The position numbers and the translations under genes were made by a program. DNA of 64,000 nucleotides from Psoroptes ovis. Taxonomy: Eukaryota > Arthropoda > Arachnida > Sarcoptiformes > Psoroptidae. Each line of letters opens with the position of its first letter. The first letter of the stretch is position 1. The stretch spans positions 253,001 to 317,000 of the forward strand of contig PQWQ01000033.1 in the NCBI GenBank assembly GCA_002943765.1. Direction: 5' to 3'. Shown here piece by piece: positions 22,701-35,144 of this stretch. A model generated the notes under the pieces. The model saw only the letters and a program-made list of their open reading frames with translations, did not search any database and was not told the DNA's origin.

Positions 22701-24448
22701 AGTTCAAAATTCAAATTTCATTCAAAATATTCTCTCTGTTGTCTCTCGTCTCCAAATAAATGTATCAAATCACACATGAATAATGATAAATCATTGAATA
22801 ATTTATCAATTTTAACACAAAACGGAATAAAACGATTCAATTTACAACGAATTTAAATGAATTATTTATTCAATTCAATGAATTGTGTGTTGAATTCATT
22901 AAATTTCAATTAATATTCACTACTTACTATGTCTATTTGCCAATTGATTCAATTCCATTGCTTGTCGATTACCGACACAAATATCGGGATCATTACTATC
23001 CGGTAATTGTTCACAATCAATTTCATCTGGCCATTCAATATCGAAAATGTCCAAGAAAAAGCTACAACGATTAATTGATTCTGTTTTTTGTTTATTTCGG
23101 GTAGAATGATAAATTGATATTTTTTAGATTTTGAGCCATTCAATGAATATTAAATGTATTAGGCTGTTCGAAAAGTTCATTCGGCTTAATCAAATAGAGT
23201 TGCTGCTGAAAATTGGCCAAAACTTTCAGGACAGCCTAAATATATCAAACATTTACCTTTACAAATTTGTTTACACATCGGTACAACTTGGCCCGAACTA
23301 TTACAACTTGGTACTAGCTGTGAACAAAGAAATAATGGTAATAATGTAAAACATTTAATACCCAATATGGTCGAATATGTCGTTGTTAATTTTTCATTGA
23401 TCAATGATTGATCCAATTGACCGAAACGATTTGGCAGTTTTGTATATGCATATTGTACATCATATTTTTGGCACAATGTTACACGCATCGGTATACAATT
23501 ATCTATTGAAAATATTGGACAAAAAGATACATTAGACCCAATACAAAGAATTGATTAATGAAATTTCGGTCAAAAATATATCAATACTGGTCAATAATTC
23601 AATAAATACTGATCAAATATTGAATAATTAATCATTATTTCAAATTATTATTATTTATAAGGTTATCCGAAAAGTTCATTCTGCTTAATCAATAGTCAAT
23701 GATCATCAAAATCGGCCAAAACTTTTCTGACAACCTAATATTTTCTTGTTGTTTTGAATTCGATTCAATTCAATTCAATACCAATAATAAACATACCTGC
23801 ATCGATCGATATTGTTTTTGTATGATAATACAGTGTTAATAAATAATAGATTAATATTGCAATTATAAATAATAATATTATTAATATGAATAATAATAAA
23901 AAATATAGGCTACATGATAATAGCATTGTTGATGATGTCGAATTCGAAGATGATTTAAAGCTAAAATAATTCAACAAACGTTGATTCAGCGATAATTTGG
24001 TTTGTTTTTGATTAATGTTGCTGTCATCCAAATCAATGTCATTATTAGGGTTATTGCTTGGGTTATTAGGGGCCGTTGCCGACGATGTGGATAGCTGTGA
24101 TTCAACATTTTTACGATGTTTACTGGACGATGATGGACCTGATGATGATGATGAGGTCAATGATTTCAATCGACTAAGCTTCAAATTTGATAAGGTTGTT
24201 GACTCGTTTGAGGTCTGATTCTGATTCGAGGGTTGTTGTTGATTACGATTAACACTGTCACCGTCTTGGGCTATTGTATCATCCATCCGTATGTTGTAAT
24301 GTGGCGGCAACTTCAGCATGTTTGGTTTGACAGGGTTCGACTGCTGTTTCGGCTGGGGTTCGTCATTGAATTTTGAGTTTGTTTTCAGTTCGACCATATC
24401 TGTTGGCTGCTTTGGCTTGGCTGGATCAATATTTGCCATATTTTCCAT
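19789..24448 (-). CDS. Corin-like type II transmembrane serine protease
   Basis: Seven exons, all junctions GT-AG and in phase: 24448-23797, 23502-23257, 23080-22928, 21986-21768, 21362-20795, 20698-20460, 20186-19789; 824 residues. Order: a 175-residue Ser/Asn/Gln-rich cytosolic tail, transmembrane helix about 181-205, frizzled cysteine-rich domain about 219-340 (exons 2-3), two LDL-receptor class A repeats about 352-420 (one exon), scavenger-receptor Cys-rich domain about 425-550, trypsin domain 567-824. The activation site is R566|IVGG. The triad is H609 (TAAHC), D661 (DDIAL) and S765 (GDSGGP). D759 sits six residues before the Ser, giving trypsin-like Lys/Arg specificity. Expected role: cell-surface zymogen cleaving a prohormone or another protease. 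Vertebrate corin has two frizzled and eight LDLa units; this reduced set resembles insect Corin. Four of six introns carry MITEs. Confidence 0.9.
20326..20419 (+). mobile_element. MITE copy 18 (subfamily A), intron 6 of corin-like gene
   Basis: 94 bp, longer than usual through an A-rich insertion in the loop; TTAGGTTGTCCGAAAAGTT and AACTTTTCGGACAACCTAA ends. It lies 40 bp from the exon 6 donor. Confidence 0.88.
21430..21509 (+). mobile_element. MITE copy 19 (subfamily A), intron 4 of corin-like gene
   Basis: 80 bp; TAAGGTTGTTCGAAAAGTT left arm and AACTTCCCGGACAACCC right arm. Confidence 0.83.
21653..21733 (+). mobile_element. MITE copy 20 (subfamily A), intron 4 of corin-like gene
   Basis: 81 bp; TTAGGTTGTCCGTAAAGTT and AACTTTTCGGACAACTTAA ends. 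It is the second element in the same intron, about 35 bp from the exon 4 donor. Confidence 0.86.
23159..23239 (+). mobile_element. MITE copy 21 (subfamily A), intron 2 of corin-like gene
   Basis: 81 bp filling nearly half of the 176-nt intron; TTAGGCTGTTCGAAAAGTT and AACTTTCAGGACAGCCTAA ends. It lies 17 bp from the exon 2 donor. Confidence 0.87.
23658..23739 (+). mobile_element. MITE copy 22 (subfamily A), intron 1 of corin-like gene
   Basis: 82 bp; TAAGGTTATCCGAAAAGTT and AACTTTTCTGACAACCTAA ends. The core variant CAATAGTCAATG is shared with copy 31, marking a sub-lineage. Confidence 0.86.
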
Positions 24449-26186
24449 GGAAATTCAATGACAATTTCAATGACAATTCAAATGTATTTATGAGACCAAA
24501 ATCGATTTAATTATTTCGTTGAAATTCAGTTGGAAGTTCAGTTGGAGCTGAGAACTGTAATTTGGAGCTCGGAACTAGAATAAAGGCGAAATTTCTCATT
24601 TAAAAACCGAATGGAACCGTAATTCATTGATTTTTCTTCTTAATCAAAGAATATTCTCCTTAGAATTGTCTTAAAATTGTCTTAGAAAAGTTTGTCCTCC
24701 AAAACTATATGATTGATGAGCCATTCATTGATTATTATGTTTATTTACATTTCAAATTTCTCATCAAAAAATACATTTCTACTCAAGTCTATTGTTGTTT
24801 TAATTATGAATTATTGAATTTATGAATAAATAAGTAGCAATTAATGATCGATGATAATGAGGGTAATATCTTGGGCTATTGTTTCTCATTCAATGAAACA
24901 ATTGATTTCTTAGTTGATTCATTTGGCCCGTTTTCCATAATAAAATCACAATTGATTTTCACCAGTCAAAATGATGATTCATGGCATATGTTCACCAGTG
25001 GAAAATCGTCTTCGAATATGTCTGTGGACAGGCCTTAATATGGATCAGTTTTTCTATGAATTTTCACCTGAATTACTAAGAAAACTGCTTTAAGAAAATA
25101 AAACAAAAGAAAAATTATGGATTAAAACAATGGTTAATTATGATCATTAATTATTGAAAAGGTGGATTTTTATGTACGTATATTGATTGATTTATTGATT
25201 AACATTTGATATAATTGATTAATTATGCGAAATATTTTGGATTTCATTCAATTTCAATTTCATTCATCTTTGGCTGTAGTCATGACGATGATTTACATTA
25301 ATTTTCAATTATGAAAATCATATGATTTCTCAGAGATTTTTTTGATATGCTTTGTTTTGAGATTTTCAAAATAAGTCAAAAAAAACTGATTCCGAAATGA
25401 ATCGAGGTTAATTGATCAACAATTAATTAGATTAATCAAAAGATTAAATCAAAGATTTGAACGAGCGAAAATCTCTGTTTCTTATATCTTTGAATACCTT
25501 TGAATATCGTTGAATATCTTTGGATATCTCTGAACATCTTTGAATATCTCTGTGAAGATCTTTGAATCGTTGAATTTGAAGAAAGTTTTCCTTGGTGGAA
25601 AAAATATTCTCCAATCATTAAATTCCAAAACTAAACTGAAAATTCAAGTAAATTTTTCGTAAGAAAATCATTCGAAATCAAAAATTCATTTTTCCTTAGA
25701 ATCTCAAAGATAATCCGATTAAATTTGTTCATTCGTTAAATTCATTCATTTATTTATTCTTGTTTAAACAACTTGCTTAGAATTAAACTTCAATGAATCA
25801 ATGAATTTCATTCATTGAACTTTCTTCGAAATGTTTTGGTTGGCCAATGTCAAAGCAAAAGCCAAAGCTGACAACAAAAAAAATAGATGTCAATTTTCAA
25901 ATTAAATTTTTTTTTTTGTTGTGTAAAACATGTTTCCTTATCTAATGTATTACTTATAAACGGCGACATACGAATAACAGTGAACATTCATTGGAATCAA
26001 TAGAAATCGATATAATTCATACAGAATTCACATCGAAACAATATTGAAGAAAATGAAAGAAAGACTTTAATCTATTTATTCTTTGTTTGTTTATTTTCTT
26101 ATTTTTTTTTGGCTAAAAAAAATAATAATTGATGTTTCAATGTGATTTTCTTGTTAACATATCAAACACTCATTAAAATTGCTTAT

Positions 26187-26247
26187 GACGTAAAAATACG
26201 TCTAATAAATTTTCAATTTTCAAAAGCCGCCAACGTATTACTACGTC
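26187..26247. repeat. Paired GACGTA...TACGTC palindromes, locus 3
   Basis: GACGTAAAAATACGTC at 26187 and AACGTATTACTACGTC at 26232, starts 45 bp apart, followed by ATGGCCGGC near 26272. The second palindrome is the reverse complement of the locus 2 sequence except for one base. Confidence 0.55.
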
Positions 26248-28503
26248 CATTTGTAATAATAGAGTAATAAAATGGCCGGCTATAATAAACTTCAAATTTT
26301 CATTCTAACCGAACACTATTGATAGTAAAAATTTTAGATTTAAAAATTTCATTCAAAATTTTCTCATTTTGCAAAACTTACACAAACAAAATTAAATCTA
26401 TGATAATACATGTAATACTAAAAAACATTTTTTTTTGATATGGTCCATTTGAAAAATGTGTTTTCTTATTCCTTTCTTACATTTTATTTTCTTTCAAAAA
26501 TAACAATAGAAAACAATGAAATTTCTATGGTAAAATCAAATCAAACAAACAAACAAATTTCCGGGGAAATTTCTCAAAAATCTTTGGCCAAAAATACTTT
26601 GAAATACATTCTTTGGTAGAGTCCAAGAATAACCAGAGAGAAAACCCTCTGAGAACCCGGAGAAAACCCTCAGAGAACCCTGAAAAAGCCCCAAGAAAAC
26701 CAGAGTTACAGTAAAATGCAGCCAAAAATACATGACGACTAAGCAGAAATTGGAAAAAGTTTTTAAAGAATTCAAAGAAATGAAATGACAAAAAATTTTA
26801 AAAGCTTTTAAGGCCAGAAAATGAAATTGAAATTGAAAGATGCTTAGAGATACCGAGAAAAAATTGAAGAAAATCCATTTAAAACACATGAAATGATTCG
26901 AAGATAAGAAAAGCAGGATACAATTCTGTTCACACATAGACCCAGACACACAGAGACAAATTCATTGGTGTGCAATGACCATTTGGGCCAAGCGAATTCA
27001 TTGAAAAATTTTCAAAATTCTCAAATTTTGAAATTCTTAGTATTTCAAAGATATCCCAAGAAGATATTCTTGAAAATTCATGCGAAAATTCTTTTGACAA
27101 AAATAAAAATTGAGAGGGCCATAACCTTAAGCGAATAAGCCATGAACATGCAGTGAGAACTTGTGTGTGGGAGAAATATGTAAGTATTTCAAATGAATAA
27201 ATGATTCTGGAAATTAATTTCAAGAAATTCTCCTTCTTTGAATGCCCTGGAGGCTAATATTCAATTATCAGTGATTGTGTGTGTGTGGGGGAGAAGAAAA
27301 TACCGGAATCATTTTAATATTTCTCGGATGTTTTTTTTTTTTTTGACACAAATTGAAACTTTTCAATTTACATATTTAATCGATTTCTGTAGAACACCGA
27401 GAAGTGTGAATTATTATGACACAGTGAATGAATGAAACACATTGAATCAATTTGCATGAGTGGAACATTTTAATTTGAAATTTTCAAATTACAATCAAGC
27501 ATGTGCCTTGCGTTATGTCATTCAAATCATTATTCATCATTCAAATGAATATGTCAGTGAATTGAATCAAAGAAATCACTGACAGCAGCAAAAGAAAAAA
27601 CCGGTGTCCATTGAGAAACCATTGATTACATGGGACATTTTTCTTCTATGGATTGTTATTTCACGACAAAATAAATGCAAGCGAATGATAATGAAAAAAA
27701 CTTTGATAAATGAATAATAATAAATTGAATTCTTTTTGAGTTCAATTGTGACTTCAAATCCATTTGAATTTCAATTGTTTCAATTGTTTTCCAAGTTCAA
27801 TTCAATTCATTTTCATTGAATGAAATTTTATATCAATGAAAATTGTATATTTGAAGCCAATGAATACGAATCAATACGAATAAATGAATGAAAACAAATG
27901 AAACAACAACCATAGACCAAACAACCATTGAAAAAAACAAATGGACCTGAAGCATTTCTATAAAAAAAAAGTTTTTGACAATATCGAAATAACAATAATG
28001 ATGATCGGTATATTGATGGTATTGTTTCGATAATAATAATAACAAGACCAAAATAATGAAGAATTGTACCAAGGAAGAATTGTGCACCGAGAAAAAACAA
28101 TTGTGAATCGGACCAAATTCAATGGAAAATTCTGTCAAATATAATCGTTTGTCAGAATGTCATTGAATAGAATTCAATCGAAATAATACGAATCGAATCA
28201 AATCGAATCGGACCGAAGAATATATGTTTATATGTTTCGATTCCCATAACAACAAACGAAGACGACGACCAAAAAAATAAATGTTTTTCTTTGAATGATT
28301 ATGGCCCATAAACATACACTCAAAATACAAGTGAAATGACGATAAAAATGCCAAAGAAAATAAATGAATCAATGGGAAATTCAATGAGCGAAATGCTTTC
28401 GGGAAAAATCAATGAATCAATGAAGTTTTATTTATTTATTTTGCTGATCATACATATTAGTGTCACACAGTGAAATACAACCAACGACAACGAATAATAA
28501 ATA

Positions 28504-28583
28504 TTAAGTTGTCCGAAAAGTTTTTGCCAATCATATCGTTGAGAATTATGAGAAAATCGGCAAAAACTTATCGGACAACTCAA
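28504..28583 (+). mobile_element. MITE copy 23 (subfamily B)
   Basis: 80 bp; TTAAGTTGTCCGAAAAGTTT left arm, GCAAAAACTTATCGGACAAC right arm. Confidence 0.86.
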
Positions 28584-30635
28584 TAATAAATTTTCAAGAA
28601 ATAAAATAATCGAAAATAATCGATATGAAATGATCGAAATAATAATCGAAAGCAAAATATAATGATCATAATTGATCATTGATCAATTTCGATCATTGAT
28701 CATTAATCGAGAATGGCATAATTGTCACTGAATAATACGGGATAAACAAGGAATTCACCAAAGACATTCCAAAGACAATTTTGTGAACACATTCCAAAGA
28801 CATTTCGATACAATCATCATGTCCAATTATTTCCCGATTGTTTCCATTGATTTTTCTACAATCATAAAAGTGTCAATTTTGGAGCCAATATATGCATGTG
28901 TTCATGTGTTTATTATACATTGAAGATGCTTATGCCATGCAAGTTAAACACTTTAATATGCGTCTATGTGATTTATAATACCCTACTTACAATGCACACC
29001 CATAGACTAATGGGCAAAAAACATGTATTTTTCATTTCAAACAAAAATTGAAAAAATAAAAATTGAAATTGAAATTGCCCGATACGTGTATTTGGTATTT
29101 ATTGCTTGGTGTATTTGGTACTTGTTTATTTGTTTATGGGCATTTGCTTTGTAATGGTGTTTAGCTTTATTTGATACGATTTGTGTGCTTGTTTGTGCAA
29201 ACGATTTATTATTATTATTTTCAATGTACAATATTCATAGTCGATCTCTATTCATGTTCAAATGTGTGAGATTATAACTCGAGAAAAACTTTTTTTCTCG
29301 ATCCACACGCAGAAAAAAACAATTCAAACATTTGACAAAACTCATGTAAAAATCACATACATTCATTCCATTCAATCATTTATTATTATTTGCTCCAATA
29401 TTCAATTCAATTTATTTTGCCTAAAGCTTGTCACATACCATAGAAAATAAATAAATAAAAATAAATAATCACGCTAATAATGACAATGGTATGAATGAAT
29501 CAACGAAATAAAACAGCAAAAAGGATGTGACAAGTCTTTATATTATCGATAATAATGTGATTTTATTATTCAATATATTCACAGTGACAACATTGAAAAA
29601 TAAATGATGGAATATTTTTCCATGTTATTACGCCAAATAATAATGATTTACATGATGTCTCGATACACAAATTATTATTATTCGTGTATATTCGTACTGA
29701 ATATTTGTGTATCGTCGATTTATCAACGCAGAATTTTTTTCGGGAAATTCTGGGAATTTTGGGAAATTGCCTGAAATAATAATAACCGTAATAATAATTC
29801 CATAATAATGTAATAATATTTGGCTGTGATTGGTTTTTTTTCGAGGTAAATAAATGTCAATTTATATATTTTGATTCATTCATTTTTCTCTCATTTTTCA
29901 TTCAATGAATCAATCAATGATTGAAATGAATCAAAAATGTAAATATTCTTGTCATTAGATTTCAATGTAAATTCTAGGTAATTTCAATGTGTGATTTCAG
30001 TGTATTTTTGTGAATATTTTTCTGCATTTATTTTCCCAGCAAAATCTATCGAAAATTTCCAAGCCGATTTCAAATACATCAATCGTGAATTTGAAAGTTT
30101 TGTTGATTTTGAAACATTCGAAGCATCATTACATGTTTGACATGAATGAATTTTTCCCGAGAAAATTCTCCAAGAATTTACACGAGAATTTCTCGAGAAT
30201 TCTGACAATTTTTCACGAGAATTTTGACAAAATTCTTCGCTGGAATTCTTAGAAATTTTACACAAGAATTCTTTGAGAAAATATTTGTTTACGGGAGAAG
30301 ATTTCTTCAAAGAATTTCTTCTAATTTTTCAAGCAGCAAATTTCAATTCATTTAGTGAGAATCAAATGAAATGAATTGAATAAATTAAATGCATTGTTTT
30401 TCAACAAATGAAAAATTGTTTAACCCTTCAAATATTAAGAATATTTGTATTCCAAATATTGGAATTTCATGTTCATTTATTGAATTTTCTGAATCTTGTC
30501 TGAATTATTTCGAGCATTTTTTGGCCAAAATTTGCTCTGTATTTTAGAATTCATTGCCAATCCAATTCTTTAATATTCAGCAATGTATTTCTATTTCCCC
30601 GTTGAAAACACTGAAATTCAAAATGAAAAAAAATA

Positions 30636-30718
30636 ATAGGCTGTCCGAAAACTTTATTCCGCTTAATCACAAAAGAGTTGCTCATGAAAATCGGCCATAA
30701 CTTTACGGACAACCTAAT
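30636..30718 (+). mobile_element. MITE copy 24 (subfamily A)
   Basis: About 83 bp; AATAGGCTGTCCGAAAACTT and AACTTTACGGACAACCTAA ends. Confidence 0.86.
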
Positions 30719-32629
30719 ATTTTTATCTCTGAAAATCTCATAATACAATTAAGCTAAATAAAAGCAAAGCAAAAAATGAAAAACTTTATAATAAATAAAT
30801 CAAATATTTATAAAATAACGAATAATGGTAATGATAATGTCATTATGATTCATTCGTTCGTTCATTATTATTATCTAATGATGAATGTGATTAGAATTTT
30901 AAATCATCATAATTATTATTATCTTTTATCATTGATTTTTATTATTACGAATATATATCGCTGATTGAAAGCGATTTCAGTGTTTTTCTATGCATTTTGG
31001 AGCCATAAATATTGTTCAAATGCGTAGTGAATGAATCCAATTCATTCAATATGTATAAGAATCGCTAAACTTTATCATTTATTCAATGAAATTATTCCAT
31101 ATGTTATTTGATTTATATTTTGATTGGAAATTGGTTCTCAATGAAAAACCCAAATATACCAGAAATCATTATCAAATTAGTGAGGAGTGAATCGATCGAC
31201 CATGAATTTTGGTATTCTGGTATCTTAATTTCCGAAATTCTGGGTCATTTATTCTTGCATCTTCCACAATTGTCATTGACCAGATACTGGTCGAATTGTA
31301 AATGGTCAACAAATGCTGAATGATACCAGAAGCATTTGTGAACGATTTCTGGCAAAATTCTGGCGAATTTCGCTCTTATATTCGCCAGATATTCTTAATT
31401 TTCAACGAAATAGTTTGAAATTTTCAATTATTTTCAATAATTTCTATTGAAAATTATCATTAGTGAAAATCATTGAAGTAATTACAATACAAAATATATT
31501 CAAAACATTAAGTATTAGTCAAAAATAATTACGATTCAAGAATAATTTATTAATACAAATAATTATGTTCCTGAAATATTATCATTTGTCGTGTTGAAAA
31601 GGTTATCATATCGCACTCAAGTCTAGCTCCTTACATAAATACATATAACATCTTAAGTTCATTTGATATAATGCATGTTTTATGCATGTGCATCTGTCTA
31701 TCTTAGACTATCGTAGACTTAACATCTCTACACACAAACATACACATTTGAATCTTCTGAATTATTTATAATCAGTGAGGCTTAGACCTTTTCGAAGACG
31801 AAAGAGGAAAAATCATTAAAGATTTTCCAAAACCTTTGAAATATATAATTATATTTTCATTTTCTTCGTTCGTTTCGTTTGTTTGTATTTTGTGGTTTTT
31901 GTAAAACTAATATTTTCTTAGTTCAGTGTATGTCTATAAGTCTAAGGTCTAAGTCTTAGGCATTCGGCAATGGATGGATGTGCGTGCATTATTGAAAATG
32001 CTTAAAATGTTTTCGTGAATTCGAAAATCTTCAAATGAAAAAAAACAATAAATTCAAATACACATAATTCACCAGTACAAGTGAATTATTTGTATTTGAA
32101 ATTATTTATTTCCGTTTAGCAGTAAATGAAAGGTTATAGATTTAATGATTTTATGTGAACATTGAAACATTGAAAATTTTCACATGAAAATTTCCCGATT
32201 AAAACACATTCAAAGCAGACCTAAATGAAATGCACTTTGGCTGTTTTGGCTCTGCGGGACTCTTTGGCTGGCACTCTCTGCCTTTTAGGGTGCTTTGATG
32301 TCCCGAAAAAATAAAGAAAATGATCCTAAGAAATAACCATAAACAATCATTGACCATGGAAAAATTCATTTTAAACCCAGATATAATGACGGTTCATTTA
32401 ATGGACTATTTCTTTCCCCATTGATTTGTTTTAATGAAAAAATTTCGATCATCATTTTGATGGTCCAAGCATTTAATCTTAGATCTCATTAACTTTTAAT
32501 GAAAATCTTAAATGAGTCAAATGAATCCAAAAAACAAATAGAAACATTTCACAAATAATCACGATTTTGACCATTGATTTTTGATCATTTATTATTTCGA
32601 TATAAAATCTCTGAAATACATCTGAAATA

Positions 32630-32709
32630 TTAGGTTGTCCGGAAAGTTTTTGCCGGTCATATCGTAGAAAATCATTGAAAAATCGGCAAAAATTTTCCGG
32701 ACAACCTAA
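32630..32709 (+). mobile_element. MITE copy 25 (subfamily B)
   Basis: 80 bp, well preserved; TTAGGTTGTCCGGAAAGTTT and ATTTTCCGGACAACCTAA ends, flanked by TA. Confidence 0.9.
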
Positions 32710-35063
32710 TACATTTTAAAATACATCTGTGTAAATGCATAATGAATCTTCAATATCACCAAAATATTGAATGTCAATGAAAATATTGATAATTATTCAT
32801 TAAATCATAATTCAATCAATGCAAATAATTCAATATTTCAATGCAAATATATGAATATCTTTGTCCAATTCATTCATGAATTTATTTATTCATCTTTATG
32901 AATGAATATGTATGAATTTATAAATTCAAATGTTTTTTTGTTCAAAATAATTGTATTTTATTGTTCAATAAAACGTATATATTTGGACAAAATATTTATT
33001 TGTTAGTCCATTTACAATCACCATTCACAATTACATAACAAAACATGACTACAACATGATGATGTTCAATGGACATGATTCAACAAACATATTTTCATTC
33101 AAATATTTCATTTCATTAGAATTAAATGAATAAATGTTTGAATAATGAATAATAATATGATGAATTCAATTGTTTTTCTCCATTCATTTTTCTATGTATA
33201 ATTTCAATAGAAAACATTTCAATTTAAATTTAAATTTAAAATTAAATTCAAATTTAATTATTTACATTTTCCATTCATTCATTCATTCTTCTATTAATTC
33301 AATGAAACATAATAATATTTCATGACAAATATAAATAAATGGAAAATAAATAAATAAATGAATGAATGAAATTGTATAATAAACAAACAGCAAGCTAGCA
33401 ATAAGCCAATTCCTTATTATTATCATATGATATGACATTGATTTTCTCTAATTTAAAAAATAAAAATGAGTCAAACATATGACAAGTTTGAATTTTAAAT
33501 TTTTGAATTTTCCCCAAATTCTTCCCGAATTCGGCCCGAATTTTCAAGAAATTTCCAAGAATTTCTTCGCGAAAAAATCGTTCAAAATTAGAGTCATTTG
33601 TCGCCATAGTGAATACATTGATTGGGTCGTCATCGGTTGAATTCTCGATTCGAAACATTGAATCATTGAAACATTTTGAAAGCGAACTCGAATCAAATTT
33701 CAAATTTTCAAAATTTGAAATTTTCAATTTTTGAAATTATTCAATTATTCTGAAAATGATTATTCCATAATTATAATCATTTCCAGGGTAAATTCAAATT
33801 TTAAATTTTTCACCCCAAAAACTAATTTAGTGGAAGAATATTTTGATTCTGTCAACTGAGAATAAATAAAAAATATCACAAATCATATAATTATTTGACA
33901 GTAAGTCTTGTTATATGACTAGTTATCTGAGTAAACTGAGTGGTATTATTTGAATGAAATGATAAATGAATGAATGAATCGGTGGTGTGAATGCCTATCG
34001 ATGGCCTATCATTGATAGGAGCTTTGAAAATTAATTTTTTCGAAATAAAAAATTGATTTTCTTGGAAAATTAATTAAATAATTGAACGATTTGAATTTTG
34101 AAAATTGAATGAAATTGGCCAGAATTTCATACATTCCATTGTTTTTTCAATTTGCGGTAAATTATTATTATTTTATTTGAATTATTCTAAAATCGAGCAA
34201 ATATTCCCAATGAATATTCCCAATGAGAATCCCAATTTTATCCCTAGAAAATTATTATTTTTGAGAGAATTTCTGCATTTCAACGTATGAAAATTTCAAA
34301 ATTTTATTCGTGAAAATTCCATCACAATGATATTCAACGATATTTCTATTAGATTTTAAAGGTTTCTCCATTCAAAATATTCACGAAATAAGCGAAAAAT
34401 TCAATTAAAAATTCCGATTGAACCAACGAGCTTCAAACGAAAAATTGAAATTTTCTCCCTAACAGGATATACGTAAGGTGTCAATGAGATACTACCAGAT
34501 TGAATTGAAATGATTTAAAATTTCACCAAAAAAAAAAAAAAAAAACAAATTCACAAATGCAAAGACCCTATTAAATCGAGAGAGATAAAGAGTATTGAAT
34601 CAGCAGCAGCTCTTACAATTACATCAATGTTCCATTCGAAAATCGATTCAAAAAATCAAAGGGAAAGACCTTTGAATTTTATTGAAAATTCTTGAATTCC
34701 GTGCAAATTTTAATGGGAAACATACTTTGCAATAGGAAGAAAATGAAACGAGAAGAATCGTAGGAAAATCAATTGGTCCTGATATTAGAAATATCTCCTT
34801 AATAATTGCAGAATTTATTTTGCCAATGAATATACCCATATACCCTGCTTCATTGATTTTTCATTGATTTTCTCAATGAAACTTTCAATTCCTCTGCAAA
34901 ATAATTTCGGTCCAAAATTATCTTATTTTTGGCCCGAAACTTAACTAGGAATATTCTTAATTTCTTACATCAATAATTACAGAATTGTAATTATTATTAT
35001 TTCGAGAAAATGAAAAAGAAAAATGGAAATCAATCAATTGGAATTTATTGGAATTTCAATTAT

Positions 35064-35144
35064 TTGAGGTTGTCTGAAAAGTTTTTGCGGAATTTCAGAT
35101 GTTTTTCAATTAGTAAATCGGCAAAAACTTTTCGTACAACCTAA
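35064..35144 (+). mobile_element. MITE copy 26 (subfamily B, divergent)
   Basis: 81 bp; TTGAGGTTGTCTGAAAAGTT and AACTTTTCGTACAACCTAA ends; core diverged. Confidence 0.84.

Noticed and set aside
26525..27223. Overlapping minus-strand frames with Phe/Leu-rich products
   Set aside because: Composition follows A-rich DNA on the plus strand; they contain an AACCCTC-type repeat and no domain, start or splice support.
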